A DNA stretch of 64,000 nt from CAWDJT01 sp963828705. GTDB taxonomy: Bacteria > Desulfobacterota > Syntrophobacteria > Syntrophobacterales > Syntrophobacteraceae. The DNA lies in contig CAWHGA010000002.1 in the NCBI GenBank assembly GCA_963828705.1, forward strand, positions 1 to 64,000. The letters run 5' to 3'. The stretch's first letter is position 1, and each line of letters starts with the position of its first letter. The notes beneath the pieces were generated by a model. The model searched no databases. It was not told the origin of the DNA and saw nothing but the letters and a program-made list of their open reading frames with translations. Shown one piece after another: positions 46,419-57,655 of the stretch. The position numbers and the translations under genes are program-made.

Positions 46419-47577
46419 TTATTGCCTGGGCCGGCTGTTGAGGTAGCGTTCCAGACGTGACAGGCCTTCGGCGATGTTTTCAAGGGAGTTGGCGTAGCTG
46501 AACCGCACGTATCCTTCGCCATGAGCACCAAAATCAATTCCTGGTGTGATCCCGACGTGAGCGTGTTCCAGCACCTCGAAGGCGAAGGCATAAGAATGTG
46601 TCGGTAAAGCGTCTGGCGTTGGCAAAGACGTAGAAGGCACCGGTGGGTTCCACGGCGATGCCGAACCCCATCTCCCGCAACCGCTGGATCATAAATTGCC
46701 GCCGGGTATTGTAGACGTCCAGCATGGTGCGAGTTTCTTCGGCCATGCAGGGCTCGGTGAGAGCCGCATAGCCGGCCCATTGAACCACGGAATTGGCGGA
46801 AATGAAAAAGTTCTGCATCATCTTCTGGATGGGGCGGACCAGCACTCCAGGGACGATCAGATATCCCAGGCGCAGTCCGGTCATGGCGTAAAGCTTGGAG
46901 AAACCGTTGAAAACGATGCAATGATCAGTGAATTCCAGGATGGAGTGGGCCTGTCCTTCATAGACCAGGCCGTGATAGATCTCGTCACTCAATACCAGAG
47001 TGCCCATGTCGGCAATGGCCTGCATCCGATCGGCGTCGAGCAGGTTGCCGGTGGGATTAGCCGGGGAATTGATGAAGATCGCTCGGGTTCGCGAGGTCAA
47101 ATTCTTGCGGATATCGTCCGGACGATACTGGAAACCGTCTTCTTCGAACACCGGAATGGTCCGGGGAATGCCGCCGAAAAACTGGATGAAGTTGGGGTAG
47201 CAGGCGTAATGGGGATCGGATAGCACCACTTCGTCGCCGTTTTCCAAAAGCGCCGCCAGGGCCACAAAGATAGCCGGGGATGAGCCCATGGTGACAATCA
47301 CCCGGTCCGGGTCGATGGGAGCAAGGTTGTAGGTGGTTTGGTAGTGATGGGCGATGGCGCCCCGCAGTTCCGGGATCCCAAGGCTGTGGGTGTAATGCGT
47401 GTCACCGCGCTGTAAGGCTTGGCTGGCGGCCTCTCGAATGCACTGGGGGGTGTCGAAGTCGGGTTCCCCCACCTCCAGGTGGATGATGGGCGTTCCGGCC
47501 CGCTCCATCGCCTGGGCCTTTTCCAGGACATCCATGACGATGAAGGGTTTGATCTCCCGAACGCGCTTACTGATCAT
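46419..47577 (-). CDS. Class I/II aminotransferase, aspartate aminotransferase-like (one extra base)
   Basis: 385 aa after correction. PIIHLEVGEPDFDTPQCIRE, INSPANPTGNLLDADRM, VLSDEIYHGLVYEG, and the PLP lysine in IVFNGFSKLYAMTGLRLGYL. The break near 46599 reads gaca where gac or gaa would give Asp or Glu; beyond it the protein ends EGYVRFSYANSLENIAEGLS. The amino acid substrate is not clear from the sequence. The ATG overlaps the TPR gene stop (ATGA). Confidence 0.88.
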
Positions 47578-48368
47578 CGCGGCTTCTGCCCATCCAAGGC
47601 CTGGAGACCACGCTCGGCCTCCACCGCCATCGGGGTGTTTGGCGCTAGCTTCAGCACGCGATTGAAGGAAAAGGCGGCATTGACGAAATCACCAGCCTGG
47701 TAACACAAACGGGCAAAATCGTAATGGGCTGCAGCCATGTTGGGTGCATTCTGCACGGCGTTGGCATAGGCTTCCCGGGCTTCTTCCTTGCGCCCTAAGG
47801 TTTCCAAAGCCTTCCCCATGCGGTGATAGGCTGCTCCATAATTCCTGTTGGCCTGCACGGCGTGCTGGTAGTGGGACAGAGCCATCGGCCAGTTCTGCTG
47901 CCGCTCGTAGAGCAGGCCGATGTTGAAAAGTGGGATGAAGGGGGTCTGATAAAATGGGCTGCTGAGTGCCTTCTGGAAGGCCTGCATGGCCTCGTCGATC
48001 TTGCCTTGTTCGGCGTAGATCTTGCCAAGAGCGTTGTAAGCCTCGGGGTAATCCGGTTTGAACTGAACCGCCAGGAGAAAGTATTCCAAGGCCTTTTCCG
48101 ACATCCCCCGGGAGTCATAGGCATCGCCCAAGTCGTACAGGATAAGCGGATCTTTGGGTTGTTTCTGGTCCGCCATGGTAAGATAACGCATGGCATTGGT
48201 CGCATCCCCGGCCGCTAAAAACTTCTCACCCATTTCCCGAAGCTGGTCGCCATCCATCTTCTGCAAGGGGTCAGCGTTTCCTGACTTGGTGGATGGTGTG
48301 GTGCACGCCAGGCAGCTTAAGCATAAAGCCACCCCCAGCCATCGTCCATAAGCATTCCATCGTATCAT
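47574..48368 (-). CDS. TPR-repeat lipoprotein (PilW/PilF-like)
   Basis: 264 aa. Lipobox in ALCLSCLACTTPS places it in the envelope. At least five tetratricopeptide repeats follow (LILYDLGDAYDSRGMSEKAL, PEAYNALGKIYAEQGKIDEA, AAYHRMGKALETLGRKEEAR). Similar lipoproteins support type IV pilus secretin assembly, but no pilus genes are near, so the role is open. It overlaps hisG and the aminotransferase gene. Confidence 0.82.
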   Translation of the reverse strand: MIRWNAYGRWLGVALCLSCLACTTPSTKSGNADPLQKMDGDQLREMGEKFLAAGDATNAMRYLTMADQKQPKDPLILYDLGDAYDSRGMSEKALEYFLLAVQFKPDYPEAYNALGKIYAEQGKIDEAMQAFQKALSSPFYQTPFIPLFNIGLLYERQQNWPMALSHYQHAVQANRNYGAAYHRMGKALETLGRKEEAREAYANAVQNAPNMAAAHYDFARLCYQAGDFVNAAFSFNRVLKLAPNTPMAVEAERGLQALDGQKPR

Positions 48369-49240
48369 CAGATCACCTTATTGAGTGGGTATTCGATGAT
48401 TCCTTCCGCACCCTGCTTCAGCAACTTGGGAATGAGCTCCCTCACGACCCGTTTGCTGACCACGGTCTCCACGGACAGCCAATCGCTTTGGTAGAGGTGG
48501 GCGATGGTGGGGGCGTTGAGACTTGGCAGGATTTCCATCACGGTAATGAGTTTGTTTTCGGGCACATTCATCTTAAGGCCCACCAGTTCTTCAGCTCGCA
48601 GCGCCCCCTGGAGCAGGAGAGCGATCTGCTCGATCTTCTCGCGCTTCCAGGGATCTTGCCAGGAGGTCTTGTTGACAATGAGCTGGGTGTTGGATTGCAT
48701 CAAGTCCTGAACAATTCGCAAACCATTGGCCCGCATGGTGGCACCGGTTTCGGTGACTTCCACGATGGCGTCACACAGACCGGAGATGACCTTGGCTTCG
48801 GTGGCGCCCCATGAGAACTCGACCTCGACATCGATGTTTTGCGCGCTAAAAAAGCGACGGGTGAAGTTAACCAGTTCGGTGGCGATTTTCTTGCCCTGGA
48901 GGTCCTGCAACGTCTTGACCGGAGAATCATAGGGAACGGCCAAGACCCAGCGCGCGGGACGCTGACTGACCTTGGAATAAACCAGGTCAGCCACGACCTC
49001 CACATCCGAATCGTTTTCCACTATCCAGTCGCGCCCAGTGAGCCCGGCATCAAAGGTGCCGCTTTGGACGTAACGGGACATCTCCTGAGCCCGGCAGATG
49101 GCGCAGCTGATTTCAGGATCGTTGATTTCCGGAAAATAGTTGCGGCTGGTCAAGGAAATGCGCCAACCTGATTGCCGAAATAGATTGATAGTGGATTCCT
49201 GCAGGCTCCCTTTGGGAATCCCGACAACGATCTGTTTCAC
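48368..49240 (-). CDS. hisG: ATP phosphoribosyltransferase, long form
   Basis: 290 aa. First step of histidine synthesis. IVVGIPKGSLQESTINLFRQ, SGTFDAGLTGRDWIVENDSD and the PRPP loop VEVTETGATMRANGLRIV are seen. A C-terminal ACT-like regulatory domain (NAPTIAHLYQSDWLSVETVV) marks the hexameric HisZ-independent long type. GTG 49240 follows GGAGG and overlaps the hisI stop as GTGA, showing coupling. Confidence 0.95.
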   Translation of the reverse strand: MKQIVVGIPKGSLQESTINLFRQSGWRISLTSRNYFPEINDPEISCAICRAQEMSRYVQSGTFDAGLTGRDWIVENDSDVEVVADLVYSKVSQRPARWVLAVPYDSPVKTLQDLQGKKIATELVNFTRRFFSAQNIDVEVEFSWGATEAKVISGLCDAIVEVTETGATMRANGLRIVQDLMQSNTQLIVNKTSWQDPWKREKIEQIALLLQGALRAEELVGLKMNVPENKLITVMEILPSLNAPTIAHLYQSDWLSVETVVSKRVVRELIPKLLKQGAEGIIEYPLNKVI

Positions 49241-49617
49241 TTGTGATAAACCTCCGCCGGATTGAACTTGATGTCTTCTACCTCTTCCATCTGGCCATCC
49301 CGGTAACGCCGGTAGAAACAACTGACGTGCCCGGTGTGGCAGGCCGCTCCACCCACCTGCTCGACTTTCAGCAAAATGGTGTCCAGATCGCAGTCCAACA
49401 GTATTTCGTGAACCTGCTGGGTGTGGCCGGAAGTCTCGCCCTTGAGCCACAACTGCTGCCGTGAGCGACTCCAGTAATGCGCCTTGCCGGTTTCCAGGGT
49501 CTTTTGCCAGGCCAGTTCATTCATATATGCCAGCATGAGCACCTTGCCGCTGTGCGCATCCTGTACGATAGCTGGCAAGAGTCCGTGACCTTTACTAAAA
49601 TCCGGTTGCAAAGTCAA
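49237..49617 (-). CDS. hisI: Phosphoribosyl-AMP cyclohydrolase
   Basis: 126 aa, the monofunctional HisI type. VLMLAYMNELAWQKTLETGK, AHYWSRSRQQLWLKGETSGH, DCDLDTILLKVEQVGGAACH and the metal-site Cys in HTGHVSCFYR. Opens the purine ring of PR-AMP in histidine synthesis. Upstream of and overlapping hisG. Confidence 0.95.
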   Translation of the reverse strand: MTLQPDFSKGHGLLPAIVQDAHSGKVLMLAYMNELAWQKTLETGKAHYWSRSRQQLWLKGETSGHTQQVHEILLDCDLDTILLKVEQVGGAACHTGHVSCFYRRYRDGQMEEVEDIKFNPAEVYHK

Positions 49618-49665
49618 TCCAAGCCTTTCTTTGCGCTGTGGTTATCGCCGCGAACCGCTTATGTC

Positions 49666-50694
49666 TCACGCATACCGGGCTACCAGTTGGCCGCAGGCGG
49701 CCCCGACTCCGGCGCCCCGGCTTTGGCGCACCGTGGCGGTGATGTGGGCCTTCAGCAAAGCGTCCTGGAAGGCGCGAATACGCTCTTCGGGCGATGGTCT
49801 GAAGGGCGCGTCCCGGTATTGGTTGAACGGGATCAAGTTCACCTTGGCCCGCACCCCATGAAGCAGCTTGATCAGCTTGCGGACCTGGTCGGGGCTGTCA
49901 TTGACGCCGTCCAGCAGCAGATACTCGAAGGTAATCCTCTTGCGTGGCGGCGTGGGGTACTCCCGACACGCAGCCATGAGTTCCTGCAAGGGGTAAGAGC
50001 GATTGATCGGCATCAGATCATTGCGAATGGCGTCATCGGCGGCGTGCAGGCTGATAGCCAGGTTCACCGGGCTGTCAGTCCCCAGTCGGCGCAATTGTGG
50101 CACCAGGCCAACGGTGGACAGGGTGATGCGTCGGTGTGAAAAGGCCAGGCCGTTGGGATCCTGCAAAATAGCCAGTGCGCGAATCACAGCGTCGTAGTTG
50201 GCCAGGGGTTCGCCCATCCCCATAAGGACCAGATTGGTCAGCTGGACATCAGGGTTTAAGTCGCGCTGCACCTGGCAAACCTGGTCCACGATTTCTGCGG
50301 CTTCGAGGTTACGCTTGAAACCGAGGGTGCCGGTGAGACAAAAGCGGCACCCGAGAGCACAGCCTACCTGACTGGACACGCACAGGGTGTGTCGGGGCGG
50401 ATCGGGAATGGCCACAGCTTCGATAGTGTGGCCGTCAAGCAGGGAGAACAGGTATTTGACCGTGCCATCCGGGGCGGAGTGCTTGGCCGTCAGGCTGAGC
50501 ACATCCAGGTGGGTGTCGGTTTCCAGGCGGGCACGAAAGGCTCTGCCCAGGTCGCTGCACTGTGCCCAAGAAGCAGCCTGGCGGGCGTACAGGTGGCGGA
50601 ACAACTGGCGGGCGCGAAAACGCCTTTCGCCTCGGCTTTCCACCCAGTCTTCCAGCTCCGCCAGAGAGTAGTTCTTAAGCAGTGCACGGCTCAT
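49666..50694 (-). CDS. rlmN: 23S rRNA/tRNA adenine-C2 methyltransferase RlmN
   Basis: 342 aa radical-SAM enzyme methylating A2503 of 23S rRNA and A37 of some tRNAs. VSSQVGCALGCRFCLTGTLG holds the cluster CxxxCxxC; NLVLMGMGEPLANYDAVIRA and GVNDSPDQVRKLIKLL are typical. The acceptor Cys lies in the C-terminal GAACGQL. ATG 50694 was preferred to a longer frame. Confidence 0.95.
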   Translation of the reverse strand: MSRALLKNYSLAELEDWVESRGERRFRARQLFRHLYARQAASWAQCSDLGRAFRARLETDTHLDVLSLTAKHSAPDGTVKYLFSLLDGHTIEAVAIPDPPRHTLCVSSQVGCALGCRFCLTGTLGFKRNLEAAEIVDQVCQVQRDLNPDVQLTNLVLMGMGEPLANYDAVIRALAILQDPNGLAFSHRRITLSTVGLVPQLRRLGTDSPVNLAISLHAADDAIRNDLMPINRSYPLQELMAACREYPTPPRKRITFEYLLLDGVNDSPDQVRKLIKLLHGVRAKVNLIPFNQYRDAPFRPSPEERIRAFQDALLKAHITATVRQSRGAGVGAACGQLVARYA

Positions 50695-50738
50695 GAACAA
50701 TATCCCATTCGGTTTTCTTGCTAAGGCCACCTGCCTGG

Positions 50739-52067
50739 TCACGATTTCTTCACCAGGTATTGGCGGTTGCGCCGATCCTGAAGGAAAACACGATCGTAGG
50801 GCGGCCCCTTGACCTCATCATACCATTTATGACCCAGTTCCAGGCAGTTGTTACAGGCTTTTCTGGGGATGTGGACAGCATAGATACGGTAACCGGTGTC
50901 CGTCCTGGAATCAATGGACAACACCCCGCTGCAGTCAGGGCAAACTCGAATCCTTTCCTTCTGGGTTTCAAGAATATTGCCGGTGTCGTAGAAGATAGTG
51001 CGCTCACGTTCGACCAGCTTTGGGTTGCTGCGATTCTTGTCAAGAATTGCCGGGCATTCTCGCCATTTCTCCAAAACCCCTGCAACCATCTTGTCGATAT
51101 AGTCGCTGGTGTCCTTCGACTGTCGGATTTTGCCAGGCGAGTAATCGGGTTCCTGTACCTTGCTGAAATCCAGACCCGCTAGAGCCAGGATGATGCCTAC
51201 GTTTACATAGGGCAGGGCACCTTCAATGGAATAGCCCCCTTCAAGCACGGCAATGTCGGGTTTGAGACGCGAAGTTAAGGTAGCGTACCCCTGCGCCGAA
51301 AAGCTCATGTTGGTGATGGGGTCGGTGTAGTGATTGTCCTGGCCGGCTGAATTGATGATCAGTTCCGGTTTGAAATCATCGAGAATTGGCAGCACCACGT
51401 GATCAAGGGCGTAGAGGAACCCTTCTTCCGAGGTCCGTGGGGGAAGTGGGATATTGATGGTGGTCCCCACAGCTGTCGGCCCGCCCAGTTCGTAATCGAA
51501 GCCCGACCCCGGATACAGCGTGCGGCCGTCCTGGTGCATGGAGATGAACAAGGTGTCCGGGTCATGCCAGTAGATGTCCTGGGTCCCGTCTCCATGGTGG
51601 CAATCGGTATCGACGATGGCGATTCGGTCGACACCGTAGGCATCGCGAATGAATTCGATCATGATGGCTTCAATGTTGATGTTGCAGAAGCCCCGTGCCC
51701 CATGGACGACTCGCATGGCATGGTGGCCTGGAGGGCGCACCAGGGCAAAACCGCGCTCGACCTGCTTATTCATCACCGCGATGGCCGTGGTCTTGGCGCC
51801 TCCGGCACTGATCAGGTGGGATCCGGTGGTCACACTCCACTCGTCCGGAACGCAAAAATGCACTCGGCGGATGTCGTCCAGGTTGGCCAGATCGGGCTTG
51901 AATTCCACAATTCCGTCAATGTCCAGAAGACCTTCCTCAAAGACCTGGTCCTGAGTGTACAGGAGCCGTTCCTCGCGCTCAGGATGAGTCGGGCTGATGG
52001 CCCAATCGAAAGCGGGAAAGAAAACCAGCCCGGTCTTGTGTTTTGCCTTGAGCATGCGCAGTTCCAT
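50739..52067 (-). CDS. Histone deacetylase-family amidohydrolase with C-terminal zinc ribbon
   Basis: 442 aa. HDAC/acetoin-utilisation fold: LVRPPGHHAMRVVHGARGFC, AIVDTDCHHGDGTQDIYWHD and AGQDNHYTDPITNMSFSAQG carry the zinc and catalytic His/Asp residues. After the roughly 310-residue domain, a C-terminal extension has two Cys pairs (RVCPDCSGVLS, KACNNCLELG), likely a zinc ribbon. It probably removes acetyl groups from a protein or polyamine; the substrate is unknown. Confidence 0.88.
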   Translation of the reverse strand: MELRMLKAKHKTGLVFFPAFDWAISPTHPEREERLLYTQDQVFEEGLLDIDGIVEFKPDLANLDDIRRVHFCVPDEWSVTTGSHLISAGGAKTTAIAVMNKQVERGFALVRPPGHHAMRVVHGARGFCNINIEAIMIEFIRDAYGVDRIAIVDTDCHHGDGTQDIYWHDPDTLFISMHQDGRTLYPGSGFDYELGGPTAVGTTINIPLPPRTSEEGFLYALDHVVLPILDDFKPELIINSAGQDNHYTDPITNMSFSAQGYATLTSRLKPDIAVLEGGYSIEGALPYVNVGIILALAGLDFSKVQEPDYSPGKIRQSKDTSDYIDKMVAGVLEKWRECPAILDKNRSNPKLVERERTIFYDTGNILETQKERIRVCPDCSGVLSIDSRTDTGYRIYAVHIPRKACNNCLELGHKWYDEVKGPPYDRVFLQDRRNRQYLVKKS

Positions 52068-52093
52068 TCAGGTGATTGCCACCGACCAGCCGA

Positions 52094-53812
52094 TTATCCC
52101 AACATCGGTGTCGGAGCCACATTTTCGGCCGCCGCCGCTGCTGGCTCCTCAATGCGGCGGTAGTCATGGATCAAACCGGGTCGGATCTGGACCTTGATGC
52201 GAATGTTGCGGCCGGTGGTGTAGAAATCACGCACCATGTTGAACTGCAGATCCTCCACAAGGTCCATTTCGAGATCGCGGTGATCGGCGCCTTCGCGAAT
52301 GGCCTTGGCTCTAAGCAGCTCAAAGGCCAGTTCCACGGCCTCCTGCCGTCCGAACACCTTTTTGACCGGCCGGTAGAAATTCTCTTCCGGTGCCGCCGCC
52401 ACGCCTCGTTCGGTATCGGCGAACAGCGTGACTTCACAGGTGGTTCGGGCAATGGCAGCCCCCACCGCGTTGGCCACCTGCCAGCGTGGCACCACCTGCA
52501 CGGAGGAATCAGTCGCAGCCTGGAGATAACCAGCAAAGTGCGGGGCCGGCCCACCCAACACCAGGATGTGTTTGGGGTTCACCTGGTAGCCATCCAGCAA
52601 CTCATGGACCGTGTAAACCGGTTTGCTGTTGACTCTGGCCACCATGTTCCGGGCATTATCCAGGATGATCCGGCAGACTTCGTCGATGATGTGCTGAGAA
52701 GTCTCCTGTGGGGACTTCCCGAGCTGGACAGCCAGTTGCTGCATGCCGCGCTGAGCTGCCGCGCCGTCGCCGGCTGTTTCCTTGCCCAGCACGAACAAAG
52801 CATCCGTCGGTGTGGGGCTGGTGCCGCCGTAGGCCATGGCGGGTCCGGATCGATCTGGTCCGATGCGCAGTTCGCCAGCCTCCACCCGCACCGTGCTGTC
52901 ACCACCGAGAGCCAGAGAATGGCTGTGCAGTGAACGAATCAGGGTCTTGAAGCGACCCACTTCGGTCCCCACCGGGTCGAGCAATGGTACCTGATCCACC
53001 AGCAAAGCCATATCGGTGGTGGTCCCGCCAATATCGAGGACCAGCGTGTCGCCCCGATGAGCGGCGAAGGGCAATGAACCCATGACGCTGGCTGCCGGTC
53101 CCGAGAGGATGGTTTGGCTGGGGCAGGCCAGGGAAGCATCGAGACTCATGGTGCCGCCATCGGCCTTGAGCACATAAACAGGAAAGTTCAGCCCTTCGCG
53201 GTCGAGGCCGTCGCGGACGGCCTGAAAAAATCTGCGATAAACGGGATAGACGGCACAGTTGAGGTAGGCTGTGGCCATCCGGCGCGGGAAGTTCAGATGC
53301 CCGGAAATGCAATGGCCGAGAGTGACATATTCGAAATCGTCACCCAGGATTTCCCGAATTTGCAGTTCCTGTTTGGGATTTCTGACCGAGAATTTAGTGA
53401 CTACCCCTACGTGCCGGATACCGTCGGTGAGCAGGCGAGCGCGAATCGCTTCGATTTCCACCGGCTCGATGGGTTGAACCTCGCGCCCGCGGTGGTCAAT
53501 GGAGCCGGCCACGACAAAGAAATGTTCGCCCGTGGTGAAATGTTCCGGGTCCACGCCGGGGCCGCCGGATACGATCATCCCCACCGGCGCCAGCTGGTTT
53601 TGGACGATGGCATTGGTGCATAAGGTAGTGCTCAAAACCCCACGCTGGATCTGTTCTCGCGGTACACCGCGGAGCACCTGCTGAATGCCGCTCCACACCA
53701 CTTCAAACAAACGCTCCGGGTCCGTAGGGACCTTCACCTGCTGAATAACACCGGTCTCTCCTAACAGCACCACATCGGTGTGGGTCCCGCCTATGTCCAG
53801 TCCGAGTATCAT
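52094..53812 (-). CDS. Hydantoinase/oxoprolinase-family protein
   Basis: 572 aa with the actin-like ATPase fold of hydantoinase A: MILGLDIGGTHTDVVLLGET, LSTTLCTNAIVQNQLAPVGM, VLDIGGTTTDMALLVD and HILVLGGPAPHFAGYLQ. No HyuB partner follows; the deacetylase-like gene is 26 bp downstream instead. It may act on a cyclic amide, or have a different ATP-dependent role. First gene of the eight-gene minus-strand operon. Confidence 0.85.
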   Translation of the reverse strand: MILGLDIGGTHTDVVLLGETGVIQQVKVPTDPERLFEVVWSGIQQVLRGVPREQIQRGVLSTTLCTNAIVQNQLAPVGMIVSGGPGVDPEHFTTGEHFFVVAGSIDHRGREVQPIEPVEIEAIRARLLTDGIRHVGVVTKFSVRNPKQELQIREILGDDFEYVTLGHCISGHLNFPRRMATAYLNCAVYPVYRRFFQAVRDGLDREGLNFPVYVLKADGGTMSLDASLACPSQTILSGPAASVMGSLPFAAHRGDTLVLDIGGTTTDMALLVDQVPLLDPVGTEVGRFKTLIRSLHSHSLALGGDSTVRVEAGELRIGPDRSGPAMAYGGTSPTPTDALFVLGKETAGDGAAAQRGMQQLAVQLGKSPQETSQHIIDEVCRIILDNARNMVARVNSKPVYTVHELLDGYQVNPKHILVLGGPAPHFAGYLQAATDSSVQVVPRWQVANAVGAAIARTTCEVTLFADTERGVAAAPEENFYRPVKKVFGRQEAVELAFELLRAKAIREGADHRDLEMDLVEDLQFNMVRDFYTTGRNIRIKVQIRPGLIHDYRRIEEPAAAAAENVAPTPMLG

Positions 53813-54119
53813 CGTTGTCCTGCTGGGTCTCCGGGGAATCGGTTACGGGCTGCGTGGTCGTAGGTCGCAGTGAGCCCCATACTGCAAGGTGATGCTAGCG
53901 AAAAGCCCGAAAACTGTCAATTCCTAACGCCGGACGCCAGCTCGGCCAAAGGGTTGTCAGCCATAAGGTTCGGAGGCATCCGGCAAGATACCGGCAGCAA
54001 CGAAATGGCCGACCGCGAAGGCTTTACAAAAGCTGCCGGTCGGGATAACTTGCGGGGCGTATCGCAAGTCGTCCTGAGCCGCGCCGCCGCGCTTTCGCAC
54101 CGGGAAGGCAGAATCAACC
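53813..54119. other. Divergent intergenic region
   Basis: 307 bp between the hydantoinase-like gene (minus) and the rhomboid gene (plus). It should hold both promoters. I see no gene or repeat. Confidence 0.5.
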
Positions 54120-54809
54120 ATGATCCCCATTCGCGACGTCAATCCTTCGCGCATCACACCGGTGGTCACCTATGTCATCATGGTCGTCTGCATTTTGAGT
54201 TTCCTCTACGAAATGTCACTGGGGAGGCAGTTACACTATTTCCTCCTGGAATACGGGCTGGTTCCGATCCGTTACAGCGACCCGCTCCTCGCTACGCGGT
54301 TCGGCCTTGGCGAGCAGTTGTTGCCGTTCGTCACCTCCATGTTCCTGCATGGCGGATGGATGCACCTCATTGGCAATATGTGGGTGCTATACATCTTCGG
54401 CGATAACATTGAAGCCTTCCTGGGGCGTGAACGCTACGTGGTTTTTTACCTGCTCTGCGGAGTTGCGGCGGGTCTTATCCATCTGTTCACCAACCTCGAT
54501 TCACGGCTTCCTACGATCGGGGCAAGCGGTGCCATCGCTGGGGTCATGGGTGCTTACCTGGTGCTTTTTCCCAGGGCTAAAGTGCTGACGCTGCTGCCGA
54601 TCTTTTTCTTTTTTACCTTCATCGAAGTGCCGGCCTACGTATTCCTGGGATTCTGGTTTCTGCTCCAGTTTTTCAGCGGTGCTGTTGGACTGCTTGGCGG
54701 GCAAGGGGGAGCGGGTGGGATTGCCTGGTGGGCCCACATCGGGGGATTCCTTGCGGGGGTCTTCCTGTTGCAATTGCTGCGCCCGCGACGGCCGCGGTTT
54801 CGACCTTGA
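54120..54809 (+). CDS. Rhomboid-family intramembrane serine protease
   Basis: 229 aa with six membrane segments. SMFLHGGWMHLIGNMWVLYI (HxxxN), catalytic Ser in IGASGAIAGVMGAY and catalytic His in IAWWAHIGGFLAGVFLLQLL. Cleaves membrane proteins within the bilayer; substrates unknown. Confidence 0.93.
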   Translation: MIPIRDVNPSRITPVVTYVIMVVCILSFLYEMSLGRQLHYFLLEYGLVPIRYSDPLLATRFGLGEQLLPFVTSMFLHGGWMHLIGNMWVLYIFGDNIEAFLGRERYVVFYLLCGVAAGLIHLFTNLDSRLPTIGASGAIAGVMGAYLVLFPRAKVLTLLPIFFFFTFIEVPAYVFLGFWFLLQFFSGAVGLLGGQGGAGGIAWWAHIGGFLAGVFLLQLLRPRRPRFRP

Positions 54810-54865
54810 CCATTATAATTCCGCCATTGTCCCGCGGCCAACCCGCAGCCCGGACTGAGAGTCAA

Positions 54866-54892
54866 CCACGAAGAGCACGAAGAACACGAAGA
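54866..54892. repeat. Short cacgaagagcacgaag repeat fragment
   Basis: Matches one arm of the palindromic intergenic element seen twice at 3.0-3.45 kb, showing the element is scattered in this genome. Confidence 0.7.
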
Positions 54893-54953
54893 TCAAAGCC
54901 GAACAGTTGACGAGCGTCTACACAGGAGACACTAAAGTAAGGAGGAGCGCCAG

Positions 54954-55307
54954 GTGGTACGCAGTTCCAGCCGTAAACCGCCGAGTAGAGCAAATCCGGA
55001 GGTGCTGGAGGATTTTGTCCGACCCTGTGCCGAGGGAGTTGTACTGCAGGTGATCGTCCAGCCGCGAGCCAGCCGCAGCGAGCCGGCCGGGATTCAGCAG
55101 GGGGCCCTCAAGCTGCGTCTCACCGCTCCACCCGTGGAAGGGGCCGCCAACGAGGAATGTTTACGCCTGCTGGCGAAGCTCCTGGATGTTCCCGCCTCGC
55201 GGCTGCGCCTGATCAGTGGTCACAAATCGCGGCGCAAAGCCGTCGTCATTTCGGGGGCCGATGTATCATCCGTCAAGAAACGTCTGCAGAGCCCGGAGCC
55301 CGGTTAG
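54954..55307 (+). CDS. DUF167/YggU family protein
   Basis: 117 aa. GVVLQVIVQPRASRSEPAGI, KLRLTAPPVEGAANEECLRL and LISGHKSRRKAVVISG are the DUF167 core, a small conserved family of unknown function. GTG 54954 follows AAGGAGG. Confidence 0.92.
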   Translation: MVRSSSRKPPSRANPEVLEDFVRPCAEGVVLQVIVQPRASRSEPAGIQQGALKLRLTAPPVEGAANEECLRLLAKLLDVPASRLRLISGHKSRRKAVVISGADVSSVKKRLQSPEPG

Positions 55308-55497
55308 CCGGCAGCACCGAAGCGCCTGCCGAAGTTCGGCTTGCCGACCCGATAAGCTTCCTGCTTGAAATTTTTTCCTGAAAAGAATAGATGGGTTACA
55401 CATATTTATCGTCCCCAAAATTGGTTAAGACATCTCGACTCAATGGGGATGCGAGCGACTGTGGGCAACAATACCCTGCGTGACGGAGGAAACTGAC

Positions 55498-56676
<1,179 letters not shown>

Positions 56677-56787
56677 GACTACGGTCAGGAGTGCGGACCG
56701 GAGATGCGGAGCCGGTGAGGTTCTGTCCCGGTCTGGCGCGATCGCCGTTGAGGTGCTCCGATGCCAAAATGAGATGAGGAGCGAACG

Positions 56788-57644
56788 ATGGAAGTGAAGA
56801 CTTTTGGAGTCGTCGGTGCCGGTCAGATGGGCAACGGGATCGCTCAGGTGGCGGCCATGAGCGGCCTGCAGGTGATCATGAGCGATATCAAGGACGAATT
56901 CGTCCAGCGTGGGTTGAGCAACATCACCAAGATCCTCGAGCCGCAATGTCGAAAAGGGCAAGATGAGCGCCGAGGAAAAGGATGCGGTGCTGGGGCGCAT
57001 CAAGACCACCGTCGGCCTCCAGGACATGGCGGCGGTGGACTATGTGGTGGAAGCCGCCACCGAAAACGAACCCATCAAGTTTCAGATCTTTCGCGATCTG
57101 GACCAGATCTGTGCCGCCCCATGCGATTCTTGCCACCAACACCTCGTCCATCCCCATCGGCCGGGTAGCGGCGCAAACCAAGCGACCGGACAAGGTCATC
57201 GGCATGCATTTCATGAACCCGGTGCCGGTGATGAAGCTGGTGGAGATCATTCGCGGCCTGGCCACCTCCGATGAGACCTTTCAGCTCACCTGGGATTTGA
57301 CCCTCAAATTCGGCAAGACCCCGGCGCAGTCCAACGATTATCCTGGCTTTATCGCCAACCGCATCCTCATGCCGATGATCAACGAAGCCGTCTACTGTCT
57401 CTATCACGGCGTCGGGACCCGCGAAGACATCGACACCGTGATGAAGCTCGGCATGAACCATCCCATGGGGCCCCTGGCCCTGGCCGATCTGATCGGCCTG
57501 GATACCTGTCTGGCCATCATGGAAACCCTGTATGCCGGGTTCGCCGATTCCAAGTACCGTCCCTGCCCGCTGCTGCGCAAGTATGTGGAAGCCGGTTGGC
57601 TGGGCCAGAAGACCGGTCGCGGTTTCTACGAATACAACAAGTAG
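56788..57644 (+). CDS. hbd: 3-hydroxyacyl-CoA (3-hydroxybutyryl-CoA) dehydrogenase (two extra bases)
   Basis: 284 aa after correction. NAD-binding FGVVGAGQMGNGIAQVAAMS, then EAATENEPIKFQIFRDLDQI, catalytic His in MHFMNPVPVMKLVEIIRG, and DYPGFIANRILMPMINEAVY. Extra bases occur near 56945 and 57121. Works between the thiolase and butyryl-type dehydrogenase in butyrate oxidation or formation. A crotonase gene is not in the window. Confidence 0.93.
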
Positions 57645-57655
57645 GAAGGGACTCC

